DNA of 64,000 nucleotides from contig CP137683.1 of assembly GCA_037976565.1 (NCBI GenBank), forward strand, positions 13,907,699 through 13,971,698, in the 5' to 3' direction. Shown here piece after piece: positions 10,510 through 22,073 of the stretch; position 1 is the first letter of the stretch; each line of letters opens with the position of its first letter. Origin of the DNA: Mesocentrotus franciscanus. Lineage: Eukaryota > Echinodermata > Echinoidea > Camarodonta > Strongylocentrotidae. Under the pieces are notes generated by a model that did no database searches, was not told the DNA's origin, and was given only the letters and a program-made list of their open reading frames with translations. The position numbers were made by a program, and so were the translations under genes.

Positions 10510-13500
10510 TTAGCATTCTGTGGGAGGGTATGTCAGTGTTTGGTGGGCGATGCACCTCTCTATTTTCAGACCCATAAGCACGTGGTTGTACCTCCTCAAA
10601 GATTGTTTTCTGTGCTGATGGTTGATCTTTTCCAGTGCTTGGTGGTAGTTCTTGAGTTCTGTTGAGGTCGACTCGGTTCCGTCTGAGAAGTAGTCCGAGT
10701 CTGTCTCGACCTCGTAGGATCTCTCATCCAGTCGTTTCTGTACAACTGCTCTCTGCCATACAGAGCTTCCTAATTTGTAGGGTTTGAGGCGAACAACATC
10801 CCCTTCTTCTAGGATTGGCAAGTCTTTAGCATGTTGATTGTAGTTCTCAGCCTGCTTGCGTTGTAGGATCTTCAACCTCTTTCTGTCCTCACCGAGGATT
10901 TCAGGTCCACGTGGTTTCAGAAGGCTGGATGTGGTTGGTAGGAGTGTCCTTGTTCTCCTGCCGTGCAATCTCTGGGCTGGGCTGCTCTCTACCCCTTGGT
11001 TTGGAGTGTTCCGTAGTTCCAACATAGCTAGGTATGGATCAGTCTTGGATTGCGCAGTTTTCTTCAAGAGTCTCTTGGCAGCTTTGACTGCTGATTCCAC
11101 CTTCCCGTTCGCTTGGCTGTGTCTGGGGGATATCGTGTAGTGGTCGAACTCCCATTTTCTTGCAAATTTTGCGAACTCCTCAGACGAGAACTGTGTCCCG
11201 TTGTCGCTGACTACGGTGCTTGGGATCCCGTACCTTGCAAAGTGGTTCTTCAGTTTCCTTATTACCGCCACGCTACCCAGATCATAGAGTCTGTCAACCT
11301 CCCAAAAGTTGGACAGATAGTCAACAGTTATCAGGTAGTGCTTCTTGTCAAGCTCGAAAAGGTCAGTGCCAACCTTCTCCCAAGGGCGATCTGGAATTTC
11401 GTGGGGCATCAAGGTCTCCTTTTGGTTTTGTTGCTCATACATCCTACAGGCCTCACAAGTTGAAATGAACTGTTTAACATCTGAGTTCATTCCTGGCCAG
11501 TAGATGCATTCTCTGGCACGCCTGAGAGTTCCTTCTACTCCTAGGTGTGAAGTATGGAGTATTTCCTTCATCTCTTTGCGCAGAGTGACAGGGATAATCA
11601 CTTTTCACCTCTGAAGACCAGGCCGTCCTGTACACTCAGCTCATCTCGAATGTTGAAGTAAGGATGCGCTGCTTCTGGTACATCTGCTTTGCGTTCCGGC
11701 CATCCATTTTGGATTACTCTCTTCAGTGTCTGGAGTACTTCATCCTCATTGGTATGGGTTTGTAGTTGCTTTACTCTCTCATCTCCCATACTTAGAGCTT
11801 CTATTGCGTTCACGTCACTGAACTCTGTAGTTCCTACAGTACTGGGCAGGTATGCTCGACAACATATCAGCAAGGTGCATGTCTTTTCCCTTCACCCATA
11901 TGATTTCGATGTCATAATGTAGCATCCTCATCATCATTCCTTGTAGGCGTCTTGGTGCTCTATGAAGAGGCTTTGTCACTATTGCTTGTAGTGGTTTGTG
12001 GTCGCTCTCCACGATGACTTTCTGACCGAACGTGTACTGGTGGAAGCGTTCCAGAGCGAAGCAAATAGCTAGAGCTTCCTTCTCTATCTGAGCATATCTC
12101 TGTTCGGTCGGCGTCAGTGCTCTACTGATGTAGGATAGTGGTTGTCCCTTCTGAAGGAGTGTTGCTCCTAAACCTGATTTGCTTGCATCACACTGTATCT
12201 TAAGTGGTTCATCAGGTGAGTAGTATGCCAGTACAGGTGCTTTGGTCAGCAACTCCTTAATCTTCGACAATGCCATGTCATGCTCTGGTGTCCAATTCCA
12301 TTCAATATCCTTGTGTGTCAGTCTTCTCAAGGGTTCAAACGTGTCAGACAGCATTGGTAGGAATCTTGCTAGGTAGTTCACACTACCTTGCAGACGTTGT
12401 ACTTCCGTTGGGTTTGTGGGTTTAGGCATCCCAATTATGGCTTGAACTTTCTCTGGATCAACTTTAAGTCCCTGATCCGTCACAACATGTCCGAGGAAGG
12501 TGATGCTCGTTGTTTTCACTGCTGACTTCTTTCGGTTCAGCTTGATGCCTTTCTCTCTGCATCTCTGAAAAGAGCAAGCAACCTTTCGTCATGGTTCCTT
12601 TCTGCTTCTTCTCTTGTGTCTCCTACCCCAAACAAGATGATGTCGTCTGCGACACACTCTACTCCTTCTAGACCATCCAGGGCTTGTAGGAGTTTCTTCT
12701 GGAAGATCTCTGCTGACACATTCAGTCCGAATGGTAGTCTCTTCCACCGATATCTACCAAATGGGGTGTTCATTGTGGTTAGGTAGCTGCTCTCTTCATC
12801 GAGCTCACAGTGTAGATATCCTGACCTCAAGTCGAACTTTGAGAATATCTTGGCTTTGGAAAGTTCTGGAAGTACGTCTTCCATGACTGGGAGTCTGTGG
12901 ATCTCCCTCTGTAGGACTTTGTTTAGAGGTCTCGGATCAATGCAGAATCTCAACTCTCTCTTGTCCTTTTCTCTGTTACAACAAGTCTGCTGCACCACGG
13001 AGTAGGCTCATCTACCCTGGTTATGATGTCCTGCTCAGCCAACTTCGCAAGACCATCTCTGACCCTCTCTTTCATTGCTACAGGAACTGGTTTTGCATTA
13101 CATTGGGACGGCCTCACGTCTTCCTGTGTTACCAGCTTCGCCTTTCCTGGTAGTCTGCCAGGAGTTTCTTCATCGAAGATGTCTTCATAGCTTTCAAGGA
13201 TGTCTTTAGTCTCGAGGGTGTCTTTAGTCTCAACTGCATGCACTCGGCTGAAGTTATCATAGTGAACTGTAATAAACTTCATTTGCTCCGCAGCTCTACA
13301 ACCCAGAAGAGGCGTTAACCAGTTTTCTTTGACTACAATGCAGTTAACTCTATATTTCTTGTTGTTCTTGCTGTTTCTCATAAGGACTTGAGCTCTGCCC
13401 TCTGCTTGGACACACGTCCGGTTGTACACTTTCAAAGTGATGTTCTCCTCACAATCTTCTCTTGCTTCGGGACGAACTTCTGTGGAATTACGTTGACTGT

Positions 13501-13791
13501 TGCACCCGAGTCAATCTGAAACACGACCGGTTCATTCTCGATCTGCATCTCTGCGAATAGTGGCTTCGCCTTATTGGTGCCTGTTGCGTAGACTTCGATG
13601 CAGCTAACAGTCTCACTTTCTGAGTCAGACTGGCTGTCCACTGACTCTCTCTCCAACCCGTACTTCTCTCTTTGGTTTGTTGCTCTTCTTGCTCTGACAA
13701 CAGACAGCAAAGTGGTTCTTTCTTCTACATGACTTGCACTCTTTGCCAAAAGCAGGGCACTCTTCTTTCCTTGGCCTATGTGACTTGCCAC
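10510..13791 (-). pseudogene. pol: Pol polyprotein of the LTR element, several one-base frame breaks
   Basis: Segments in order: protease with FQIDSGATVNVIP (13432-13791); N-terminal reverse transcriptase (12950-13435); RT core with DPRPLNK, FSKFDLRSGY, RLPFGLN and the catalytic box CVADDIILFG (12537-12998); thumb and RNase H with FLGHVV, CDASKSGLGA and ESDHKPL (11815-12519); spacer (11598-11873); integrase (10510-11601) with H-H-C-C zinc motif, DDE residues in TDLFE, VVSDNGTQF and ANGKVES, and a C-terminal VRLKPYKL segment. Each neighbour lies in another frame, most junctions needing one restored base. All key residues are present, so the breaks may be consensus errors rather than decay. Confidence 0.85.
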
Positions 13792-14452
13792 AGAACTTGC
13801 ATTTGATTGTCCTCATCATTGGGGTGCTAACCATGCTTGCATTCTGCCTTGGTCTAGTGCTCTCCACTCTGTGAATTGACTGGCTACATCCATCTCCAAT
13901 CATATCCATCTGTGTTTTAGTAATTTCTGACGACCTGCAGATGTCAATTGCCTCATCAAGCTTAAGTTTCTTCCTTTGCAGGAGGGTTTTTCTCGTCGAG
14001 GTGTCAGAGATACCAAGGATTAGTCTGTCCCGTATCAGACTATCTTTCAGGCAATCACAGAAGTTACAGGTCTTGGCCAATTCTTTGAGCATCGATACAT
14101 AGGCTTCTGCGCCTTCACCTGGCCTCTGATCTCTCTTGTTAAAGATGTATCGTTCATAGGTCTCATTCACAGCACCTACGATGAGGCCCGTCATCTTCGT
14201 GATAATAACATCAACATCATGTTGGTCTGCTTCTCTCTCAAAGCTAAGAGCATTGTATATTCTGAGCCCTTCAGGACCTACGGTGTGCAGAAACACTGCC
14301 TTTTGGTATGCTTGGTCCTTTTCTTTCAGCTTTGTGATGATACTGTAATTCTCAAACATCTGTTTGAACATCTTCCATTCCTCCACTCGGTCCTCCTTAA
14401 GCCTTAAGGGAGGTGGAGGGGCTACATTGAACGGTAATTGCTGTTGAGCCAT
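13625..14452 (-). CDS. gag: Gag polyprotein of the LTR element
   Basis: 275 residues from ATG 14452. The N-terminal half is a capsid-like helical region (EEWKMFKQMFENY, GEGAEAYVSMLKELAKTCNFC, LIRDRLILGI, DEAIDICRSSE). Near the C-terminus are two zinc knuckles: C-x2-C-x3-H-x6-C, then C-x2-C-x4-H-x3-C. The ORF is unbroken. It overlaps the protease frame (13432-13791) by ~167 nt; moving to that frame needs a +1-type shift, as in some Ty3-like elements, although an assembly indel could mimic this. Confidence 0.85.
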   Translation of the reverse strand: MAQQQLPFNVAPPPPLRLKEDRVEEWKMFKQMFENYSIITKLKEKDQAYQKAVFLHTVGPEGLRIYNALSFEREADQHDVDVIITKMTGLIVGAVNETYERYIFNKRDQRPGEGAEAYVSMLKELAKTCNFCDCLKDSLIRDRLILGISDTSTRKTLLQRKKLKLDEAIDICRSSEITKTQMDMIGDGCSQSIHRVESTRPRQNASMVSTPMMRTIKCKFCGKSHRPRKEECPAFGKECKSCRRKNHFAVCCQSKKSNKPKREVRVGERVSGQPV

Positions 14453-16075
14453 GTCTGGTTTGCAAATCTGATACTAATAGGAGTCAAACAATATTATGTA
14501 GATCTACAGCACTTTGCTAGACCCATGCAATGGATCTAGATCTATCCTAACAATATTACTATCATTGAAATGTCAATACTCAATTACATGCCAATCTAAA
14601 GCTGTCATTACACTTCCTGCATACTTAAATACCTTGATAATGACTTGGTACTGGTCTAACTCTAGAAACAGTACACTAATGAAAGTTCTTTCAAATCTAG
14701 ATCTGTAGATCTATACACACATGAGAATAAGAAAATTGTTTATCTGTATCAGATAATAAGACCTTAGTATTGGCTATACATGTACTGTAGGTATAAAGTT
14801 CACATCAAAAGTAGATAGCTCTGACCTTCACATTCCTCAAGGCCAAATCAGACACAAATCAGTGTGTAGACTCTATATAGGTCTAGGTCTACTACTAGTC
14901 TGGTAGAATAGTAACAATTATTAATCAATAACCTGCTACTCTGAGTCTGATTAATTCTACACAATCATAGGCCTACTAACTTGTAGGTCTAGTCTACCTA
15001 CCAGACATTACAGTTTACGTATATACTATCAGTATCAGGTATCACTATCTGTATCATATCAGAATTTACTCTCCGACTATGCAGCGACGATGTAAAATGT
15101 AGGGTCTACACAATAGGACAAGACAAGTTTTGACTTTGGCTACATTCCTTGCACCACACTTAACTTAACACACTCGTCTTTAGGCTTAGCGTTACAGTTA
15201 CGTCATCAATCACTCAATCTACACTGATAGTCATATTCATAAGTCAGAGTCTAGATTAAGTTAGATCTCATTCTCAGTTTACCTCGCTTAGGCCTAGACT
15301 AGAGGAATAAGATAAACAGTAACAACTAACGTTAACGCGACACTCAGACTTAGTCTTACTCTTAGACAAGTATGATCTAGATCTAGATCTACTCTTAGTC
15401 TTAGTCTTAGTCTAACTTCTTAATCTTAATCTTAGACTTAGTCGCTAACAACACTCAACACATTAAATGTCACATTAAGTCATTAGAGTAAATGTCTGAC
15501 TCTAAGTTCTAGTCCATCTTCTTTCTTTATCAACAATGGCAGTGTCCAACGATGAACAATTATCAAGCCCAATCAAGCTCAAAACAAATGATCAATCAAG
15601 TCTCTGACTCTGTCTCTGACTGACATTCACTGATCTAGTAAAGTTAGGCCTAGTCTAATTCTCTGGAGGAACGCACGTAGACTGGGATTTTGGGCGTTGT
15701 CCACTGGAATCTGGTCGAAATCTCGCACCGCTTCCACGACTCTTGCCCGTCACGTTCACAAAGACTAGCCTCTAGGCTACAATCTTATAGAAGAAGAGAC
15801 CTGTCACAGAGACTAGCCTCTAGGCTACAATCTCATGAAGAAGTCCTGTCACAGAAACTAGTCTCTACGGCTCTAGACTCTAGGCTACAATCTCATCGAA
15901 AAAGATTCGAAGTGAAGAAATCCGCCAAGTTCAATTGGTGAAGCGTACCGCCTGGTACGTAAGCGTTACGCACCGTATGCAACATTGCAACGTTAGCGGG
16001 GACAGTCTGGACTCCTAAAAGTTTCTCAAAATCCTCCGGAGCTTTTGACTTATAGTCTAGTCATCGCTGAAATAA
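14453..16075 (-). other. Long untranslated leader of the LTR element
   Basis: About 1.6 kb between the primer site and the gag ATG at 14452, long for this type of element. It is rich in TCTAGA/AGATCT-like and CTTAGTCTTAG runs and holds tandem repeats at 15745-15906. No convincing ORF; the short + strand ORF at 15690-15941 is antisense to the element. Confidence 0.6.
15745..15906 (-). repeat. Tandem repeat in retroelement leader, ~3 copies of ~50 bp
   Basis: The core CTCTAGGCTACAATCT recurs at about 15769, 15818 and 15878, preceded each time by CTGTCACAGA-like and ACTAG-rich sequence. Copies differ by small insertions. Confidence 0.6.
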
Positions 16076-16090
16076 CCACCGCTGCCACCA
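16076..16090 (-). promoter_or_regulatory. Primer binding site, tRNA-Leu
   Basis: It lies directly inside the 5' LTR. On the minus strand it reads TGGTGGCAGCGGTGG, complementary to the 3' end CCACCGCTGCCACCA of animal tRNA-Leu (AAG/UAG type, recalled from knowledge): 15 of 15 bases. Confidence 0.75.
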
Positions 16091-16288
16091 TGTTTCAGTA
16101 TCTGTAAGTTCGCATCGAGCGGTCCAATCTCACACAATTACAAAAGACTAGAGATGGACTACTATGATGATTGTGCTAACTCTCAATCTCTGAACTGATT
16201 TATTCACACCAAACTCGGTTGCCAAGGGCAATTGCGCATGCGTACAACGCTGCTACAATAATCATGAATATCATGCTATATTCATACA
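16091..16288 (-). repeat. 5' LTR (198 bp)
   Basis: On the minus strand it starts TGTATGAATA and ends CTGAAACA, the canonical TG...CA. It matches the left copy over its full visible length with no difference seen by eye. Confidence 0.9.
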
Positions 16289-16348
16289 GGGGGGTAGGGT
16301 GTCGCCGGCTGGATCCACCTCTGCTCGTCGCCCCTGGCCTGATGATGG

Positions 16349-17037
16349 AATTCAAATTCAAATTCAAACTTTATTGATTTCAATCCAAACAGATCATCAT
16401 TCCCAATTTTGTTATACATTGGATAACATATTTCACAATTATAGTGTAACATAGATAATTGAGTGTAAGAGTAAAGATAACAATAACCAGAATGACACAT
16501 TAACATACTGCTACATGTCTCATCTCATCTGAAACATAATACAGGGATGAACATAAAATATATTACTCGTAATACTTTTTACAATCTTTTTCTTTTCCTT
16601 TTCCCCCTTTTAGTCTTTTCAAATAAAAAGAAGAAAAAATTAGATAAATACAACATGAAATAAGATAATATACATTATTTATGTTTTTATGATTACCACT
16701 GAACCCCTCCTCACGAGATGATCCAGACAACTGGACCCTATTCCAAATCCAAACTCGTGGGAGACAGTGACCATGGGAATTAATAAATAATGCTTTTTGC
16801 AATACTAATTTACATCGAGATTAATAATAATGGTAAAAACACAATCAATGATTTACTAATTTCGTATATGGTCGTATTTCTATCATATAATAGACTTAAT
16901 ATTGCAAAGTCAATATTTGTTTTATATCCCACATCGGCAATATAAGGTCTATTTAAAGTGAATTTTACATAACTAAAAGAACTAGGTTTTCGCTCGCGGC
17001 GATCTGATTCTGCAGACAGTTTAGCTTCAGCAGACAT
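16349..17037 (-). mobile_element. LINE-like 3' fragment with (TTTGAA)n tail
   Basis: On the minus strand the 3' end reads ATCAATAAAGTTTGAATTTG followed by a short repeating TTTGAA tail (16349-16375), the signature of a non-LTR retrotransposon end. Upstream to about 17037 only short ORFs without recognisable motifs are seen, so the internal limit is uncertain. Confidence 0.4.
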
Positions 17038-17664
17038 TTCGCGTAACCTACTTTGCTATGCTTATTCAATGGGCAAGTGGGGCAGCAGCACAAAAATACT
17101 ATCAATCGTGACAAAAGTACTATCACACCCCTAGCTCACGGCCATGAAGTGATGGTATATCTATCATTGATCATGTGACCTCGTTTAGACCAATCAGATT
17201 GCAAGATTCTTAGTATGCGGGATATAAATATTAATAGTATAAAGATAAACAGCAATGTAAATTAAAGAGGTAAGACATATCGTGGTCAATAAACAATACT
17301 TGAACTTTGTATATATTTATACATACACGTACATACATATACATCTATACATACCTACACATACACACGATTGACACGAATGTACATAGTTATACACACA
17401 TAGTTACATATATGTATTTATTTTTAATTTTTTTAATTTTTTAAAGCGGAGGAAGGGGAATGTTATATGTATTTTTATGTTGATTTATTATTTTTCAGTA
17501 GTTCTATTCGTTTGTCGTACATTTCGCTTATTCCAACTATTATTATTGCATTTATGTCGGTTTCGTCATTGGACATCATTAGTTTAAATTTCTCATCATC
17601 GTTTAGGTTTTGAAAGTCAGGTAATATATGATCCTCAGCAACCTTTATTATGGGATACCTTTTG

Positions 17665-17709
17665 ATATATATATATATATCTCTCTTTCTCTCTCTCTCT
17701 CTCTCTCTC
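17665..17709. repeat. (TA)n(CT)n microsatellite
   Basis: About 16 nt of alternating AT is followed by ~29 nt of mostly CT dinucleotides. Confidence 0.9.
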
Positions 17710-17899
17710 ATTTGTTCTTGTCTCTGTTTTTTCCTCATACTCTATTTCTGGGAGAGAAGGGGTGAATGTTCAGAGCACTTTTACATTTATTTCATCTATT
17801 TTATGCATTCTGTGCATTGTCGAGATTCAATTTTTATGCCAGTTTTTAAATTTTAATATATGTCAGTTATGTTATTGCTATTGTTGACTTGTTATATTT

Positions 17900-18035
17900 A
17901 TTATTGTTGTATCTTCGAATGTATATATTGTTTATGTTGCTTGTATATGTATGTCACTCGCCAGTGGAGGACGAATTTCTGTATTTTTTATATCAGACAA
18001 TAAATTATCTTGAATCTTGAATCTTGAATCTTGAA
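17900..18035 (+). mobile_element. LINE-like 3' end with (TTGAATC)n tail
   Basis: The sequence ends ATCAGACAATAAATTATC then TTGAATC repeated three to four times, a typical non-LTR retrotransposon terminus on the + strand. The 5' limit is unclear; similar AT-rich sequence runs back to ~17240. Confidence 0.45.
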
Positions 18036-18565
18036 GTATTCTCAGAGGGCTCCAACTCAATGGCACTGGCGGTGTCTTTGTTATAGCGCCATCTGGAGTG
18101 TCATGGATTATATCATCGGCTGCTCAGGACGAAGAGAGAGAAGTTGGTGGATATCGACGGTAACAATTAGTAAGAAATCTTAATTGAACATGTAAATTAA
18201 TTGTCACAGGTTTTCAGAATAGAGAAAAACATAAACTTATCAATTTTAGATCTATCTTGAATAATCCATTTGCGGTTTTATTGTTTTAAGGGTGGCGATG
18301 CGAATATGCGATGCCACTGTATCGTCAGTACGTTTTCCCACTAACCGACTTTAGTGCTGGACTTCTTTCCGGAATCCCACACTTCGAGCTCGAGCAAACT
18401 CGGAATTCGGAAGTCTTCTCATGTCGGCAGTCTCTATCCACGGCCAAAACTACACGATTAGTGCAAAAAGGAGCGCGCGCAGGGAGTTCGCTAAATTCCA
18501 TACGTGCGCCTTATTATTAGTAGGTCTAGTATAAAAAAGTCACTCCAGCAAAGCATAGATCTAGA
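18036..18565. other. Intergenic sequence upstream of GTDC1
   Basis: No ORF of note. The stretch 18050-18175 is less AT-rich and ends CGACG-GTAACA, which could be a donor for a non-coding GTDC1 first exon; this is a guess. Confidence 0.3.
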
Positions 18566-19448
18566 TAGACCGAAAGCTTCAGTCTCTGATATCGACGGTT
18601 GTTCCGCTGAGATTGCATCTGGCTCCTCTGACCACCTCTATACATAGACTGAAGTACGTCAATGGAGTAGTGTGGGGAACGAATGGTTCGGTTCGGCCGG
18701 ACCGCGATGAATGAGATATGCAACGAGTTTTTCACTCTTTACGTCTTCATATATCCACTTTGGCTGCAATATTACACTGAATCTAAATAGCCATAATAAA
18801 TAACCGGAAATATATACTTTGACTTACGATAGCTTGCTCATTTAGATCCTATATTAATGATTAATCCGAGAAAGTCTTGTAGTCAACAAGATTTGTTGTC
18901 AGCCATCTTGGTTTAAGTTGATGAATATTCATTTTTTCTTTCGAACGTCCAATAGCTACGTATGAGTCAGCCCGGCTTGAGCCGGTGATGTTTGAATATT
19001 CATAAGCCCAATATCAAACACGTGCTCTGATTGGCCATTGGGCTTGTTTTGGTCGGTTGACCCGGAAATATATCGGGCGGGTCATGTCATAGATTACCAG
19101 TTCGAATGCATGAACGTACCGTTTCCTTGGTTCTGAGATAAAAATGGATAACTCATATACGTAAGTCCGTAAATTTCGCATTTTGAAATAGGTAATAAAA
19201 CTTTGAGAACTGTACATAGGAGAAAAAAATACATAGTATTTTTGTATCTGATTTATAAATCAGAAAATTAGATCTAAATAAACAAAATCGTGGGAGAAAG
19301 TTTCGGGTAAAAAGTGCTGCAGAATTGGCTCAATCTCTCCCCCGGCCCCCCGGTGCGAGCCGTATGGGTTACCGTCTGTGTATGGGGAATGTCAACAAAT
19401 GTCAGTTTTATTAAAGAATGACCCATACCAGACGGTTATTTCTGTCTA
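18566..19448 (+). mobile_element. ~0.88-kb TIR element, copy A (9-bp target duplication)
   Basis: The ends are inverted TAGACCGAAA (left) and TTTCTGTCTA (right), matching at 9 of 10 bases. The flanks are both AGATCTAGA, an exact 9-bp duplication. No ORF is large enough for a transposase, so it is non-autonomous. A 9-bp duplication is typical of Mutator-like elements, but the superfamily is not proven. A second copy lies in inverse orientation at 22074-22943. Confidence 0.75.
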
Positions 19449-19470
19449 AGATCTAGATAGAGTAGATCTA

Positions 19471-20197
19471 GAGGAGGCAGTTTTCGGCCGGTCCGTTGGA
19501 TGCATGGTAAAATCCTTTAAAATACATTGCATAACAGCACATATCACACACATACAATAACATGGCAGAGTCACTGGAGAACCACATTTGCAATGGAAAA
19601 TGTATCCTTAAATATCACATTTTAGCGATGTAATCGGCGGTCCCGCTACCCGAATCTGAAAAATGGAATATCTTACGCGTGTCTGTAAGACAGTAAGGAA
19701 TATGGGTCCCATAAAATGAACTGTATTTCAAGTATTTTTCAGATTTAGAGTCAGATTTTTTGATCATCGCAAGCTCAAATGTTTCTCACCGCATGTATTT
19801 TATCCTATCAGTCAGATACTATATATAGCGCCGTATCTCTGTATAGTTTAGATTCCAATTTCTGATCACGGCACCCGCAGGTGTAGTTTTCGGCCATGCG
19901 GGGGATTACGTGCTCTGGCCGCACGCGCTATAGATCAGCGGGCGAATGCACGGCGCATGCTCCCTATTGACTTTGTACATGCGGCCGAAAACTGCCTCAC
20001 TAGGCCGAAAACTACCGCCGAAACAGTGAAAATGAAAATCAATATTGCCATGGCAGTTCATGATTTTTTTCTGGGATTCTTTTTTTGTTTGGATAATAAT
20101 AGTATTGGCTTCATGATTTGAACAAAAAAAATAATAAATAGGAAGTAAAGAGTAAAAAAATAGGATTTTGCCTTAAGTGGCCGAAAACTCCCTCCTC
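19471..20197. mobile_element. TIR element with repeated GTTTTCGGCC motifs
   Basis: The left end GAGGAGGCAGTTTTCGGCC is matched in reverse complement by the right end at 20179-20197 (one mismatch in 19). The core GTTTTCGGCC also occurs inside, near 19887, 19982 and 20003, in both orientations. 727 bp, no ORF: a likely non-autonomous DNA transposon. Confidence 0.55.
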
Positions 20198-20884
20198 TAC
20201 TCTAGTTATTTTCCCACAAAAAGACATTTTCAAGCCCTTTCGTTTTGAGGGAAGTTCTAAATTAGTATTATCTTTCAAATACTGGTGGAATTTTACCTTT
20301 TCATTTTTTGGGCCTGCAAATGGGACATAGTACCTTTAAAGTGACTCGGTAACACTGCCTCAGATTCTGAAACAAAATCCTGGATTTAGCTCATGCTGCA
20401 ATCATAATTATAAACATTTAGGTCAATCAGGAATCCCATGACTTTTACAAGCCGATCGCCTGTCTGATTATCAAGATATTTATGATTGGAAATCGAAATT
20501 TCACTTTTCGTTTTCCTAACAGTTTTCATAACACTATAGTCTATTGGGAAAAAAAAAGAATATGGTAAAACCGGTCACTCAAAGATTTTTACTTTTTTGA
20601 GGCAATTCATGATCATTTTGAAGCGCAATTTTTTTAGGGCTTCAATAATACACCATATCACAGACACTGATAACACGTAGGACCATGCATCTCAGATTTA
20701 ACATTGTTAAACGATGCCTTTAAGGCTACATAAAGCTATGCAGGGGTACAAGCATAAGGTTATTTTCAAATAATTTTGTAATTTTACATGTAGGTTTAAT
20801 ATATTAGAGGTGATTGTACCATCTACCATCTTTCTCTTTGTCATTGTCATTATTCCCATTCAAAAGGTCATATATTGAACAGCC

Positions 20885-21093
20885 ATGGCCGAAGTTTCTG
20901 AAGGACCTGTTTGTCAAGGAGTGTTGCTCTTGGAACCATTCTATGGTGGCTCTCATCGTCAGCTCATCGATCTCCTACATGATAGTGTACCAGGATGCAC
21001 CTTGTTCACCTTGCCTGCTTCTAAGTGGCACTGGAGAGCTAGGACATCCGCCCTCTACTTCTCCTGCCAAATACCCTACGATCACAGCTTCAG
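20885..21093 (+). CDS. GTDC1: GTDC1/QTMAN exon 1 (first coding exon)
   Basis: It starts at ATG 20885 in a good initiation context (AGCCATGG) and runs 69 codons plus 2 nt to the donor CAG|GTACAT. Visible family motifs are [37 protein letters not shown] and an IPYDHSF end, matching the N-terminus of animal GTDC1 (DUF3524 domain). The protein is tRNA-queuosine alpha-mannosyltransferase, which mannosylates queuosine in tRNA-Asp. The ATG is only a few bases after TTGAACAG, so an upstream non-coding exon may splice in here. Confidence 0.88.
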
Positions 21094-21310
21094 GTACATG
21101 TAGATTTCATCTCATCATAGACTAATTCAGTTTTACACTCTCGTTGGTGAATCCTGGGGGATGATTCACTAACAGCTAAAATCGATCCCAAATGAGATAA
21201 AATCGCTCTTAGGCTCAATACCACTCCGAAGAGCAATATCGCTTTTAGGAACTGATTCACTAAGGCATTTGGGATTAATGCTAGCATTAAAGTGGCTATT
21301 AAGGCTCATA

Positions 21311-21793
21311 CTGTTTTCACACTGGTAAAATTTTGCTTAACCCTGGACTATAGGTGGGGTTATATAAAGGGGGGTTCTTAGCCCCACCTATAGTCCGGGG
21401 TTAAGCTTATTTCACTATCTGTTCAGACACGTATTTACCAAAGTGGGCTAGCCCCACCTATAGTACGGGGTTAGCTGGCCCTGCAAAAGAGCAGGGCTAA
21501 CCCTGCAATTGTGGTGCTAACTCCGCAATTGCGGTGCCAAGCAAATGAATGAGAACAGAAACGAAAAATAGTCCGGTACTACGCAGTGGAGCGAATTAAT
21601 GAATATTCACGCTATACAGCTAGTACGGGGCTAACGAATTGCAGTGAGAACAGCATGAATTTTCTTATTCCGGGATAGGCGCTTAGTACAGGACTAAAAA
21701 AGCGTGTGTGAAAAGCTAAAAAGTTATTCCGGGGTTAAGGATAGTATGGTGCTAAGCAAAGTACGGGGTTAAGCAAAACAAGTGTGAAAAGAG
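21311..21793. mobile_element. Small TIR element (MITE) in GTDC1 intron 1
   Basis: The left end CTGTTTTCACACTGG, then TTTTGCTTAACCCTGGACTA, is matched in reverse complement by the right end near 21755-21793 (CTCTTTTCACACTTG, TTTTGCTTAACCCCGTAC). TA lies on each side. Inside are more copies of a CCCCACCTATAGTCCGGGGTTA-like motif in both orientations. 483 bp, no ORF. Confidence 0.55.
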
Positions 21794-22073
21794 TATAAGA
21801 GTGATCGTGATCACTCTTATACTCTTAGCAACACTTTCTGGCAAAGTCAAAGACAAAACTGTCAAACTGAAGCTAAATTAGAGCAAACACGAGGAAGATA
21901 GATATTGTTAGTCACTGTTAAAGTGATATATCGAATCGTTTTGATTTATAAATACTATGATAGGGCAGGCATAACTTAGTGCCAACAACATGTAAAACAC
22001 TAAAGACTAAAGTTTGGCCGCTTTCAAGAATACCACCCAGGATTCTACATCAAGACTGCTGCTGCTACAGTAC

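Larger units (their letters stand above)
9568..16288 (-). mobile_element. Ty3/gypsy LTR retrotransposon, Mag/SURL-like
   Basis: About 6.7 kb between two 198-bp LTRs (the outermost base of the left one lies in the gap). Read on the minus strand: LTR, tRNA-Leu primer site, ~1.6-kb leader, gag with two zinc knuckles, protease, reverse transcriptase, RNase H, integrase, polypurine tract, LTR. Integrase follows RNase H, the Ty3/gypsy order. The gag style (FNKRDQRPGE, DICRSSE) and the double-knuckle nucleocapsid resemble the Mag clade, to which sea urchin SURL elements belong. There is no envelope-like ORF. The flank at 16289 is GGGGG, but the opposite flank is N, so a target duplication cannot be tested. 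Confidence 0.9.

Noticed and set aside
10856..11468. Plus-strand ORFs opposite integrase
   Set aside because: Antisense shadows of the conserved integrase frame.
15690..15941. Plus-strand ORF in the retroelement leader
   Set aside because: It is antisense to the element and produced by tandem repeats; no known motif.
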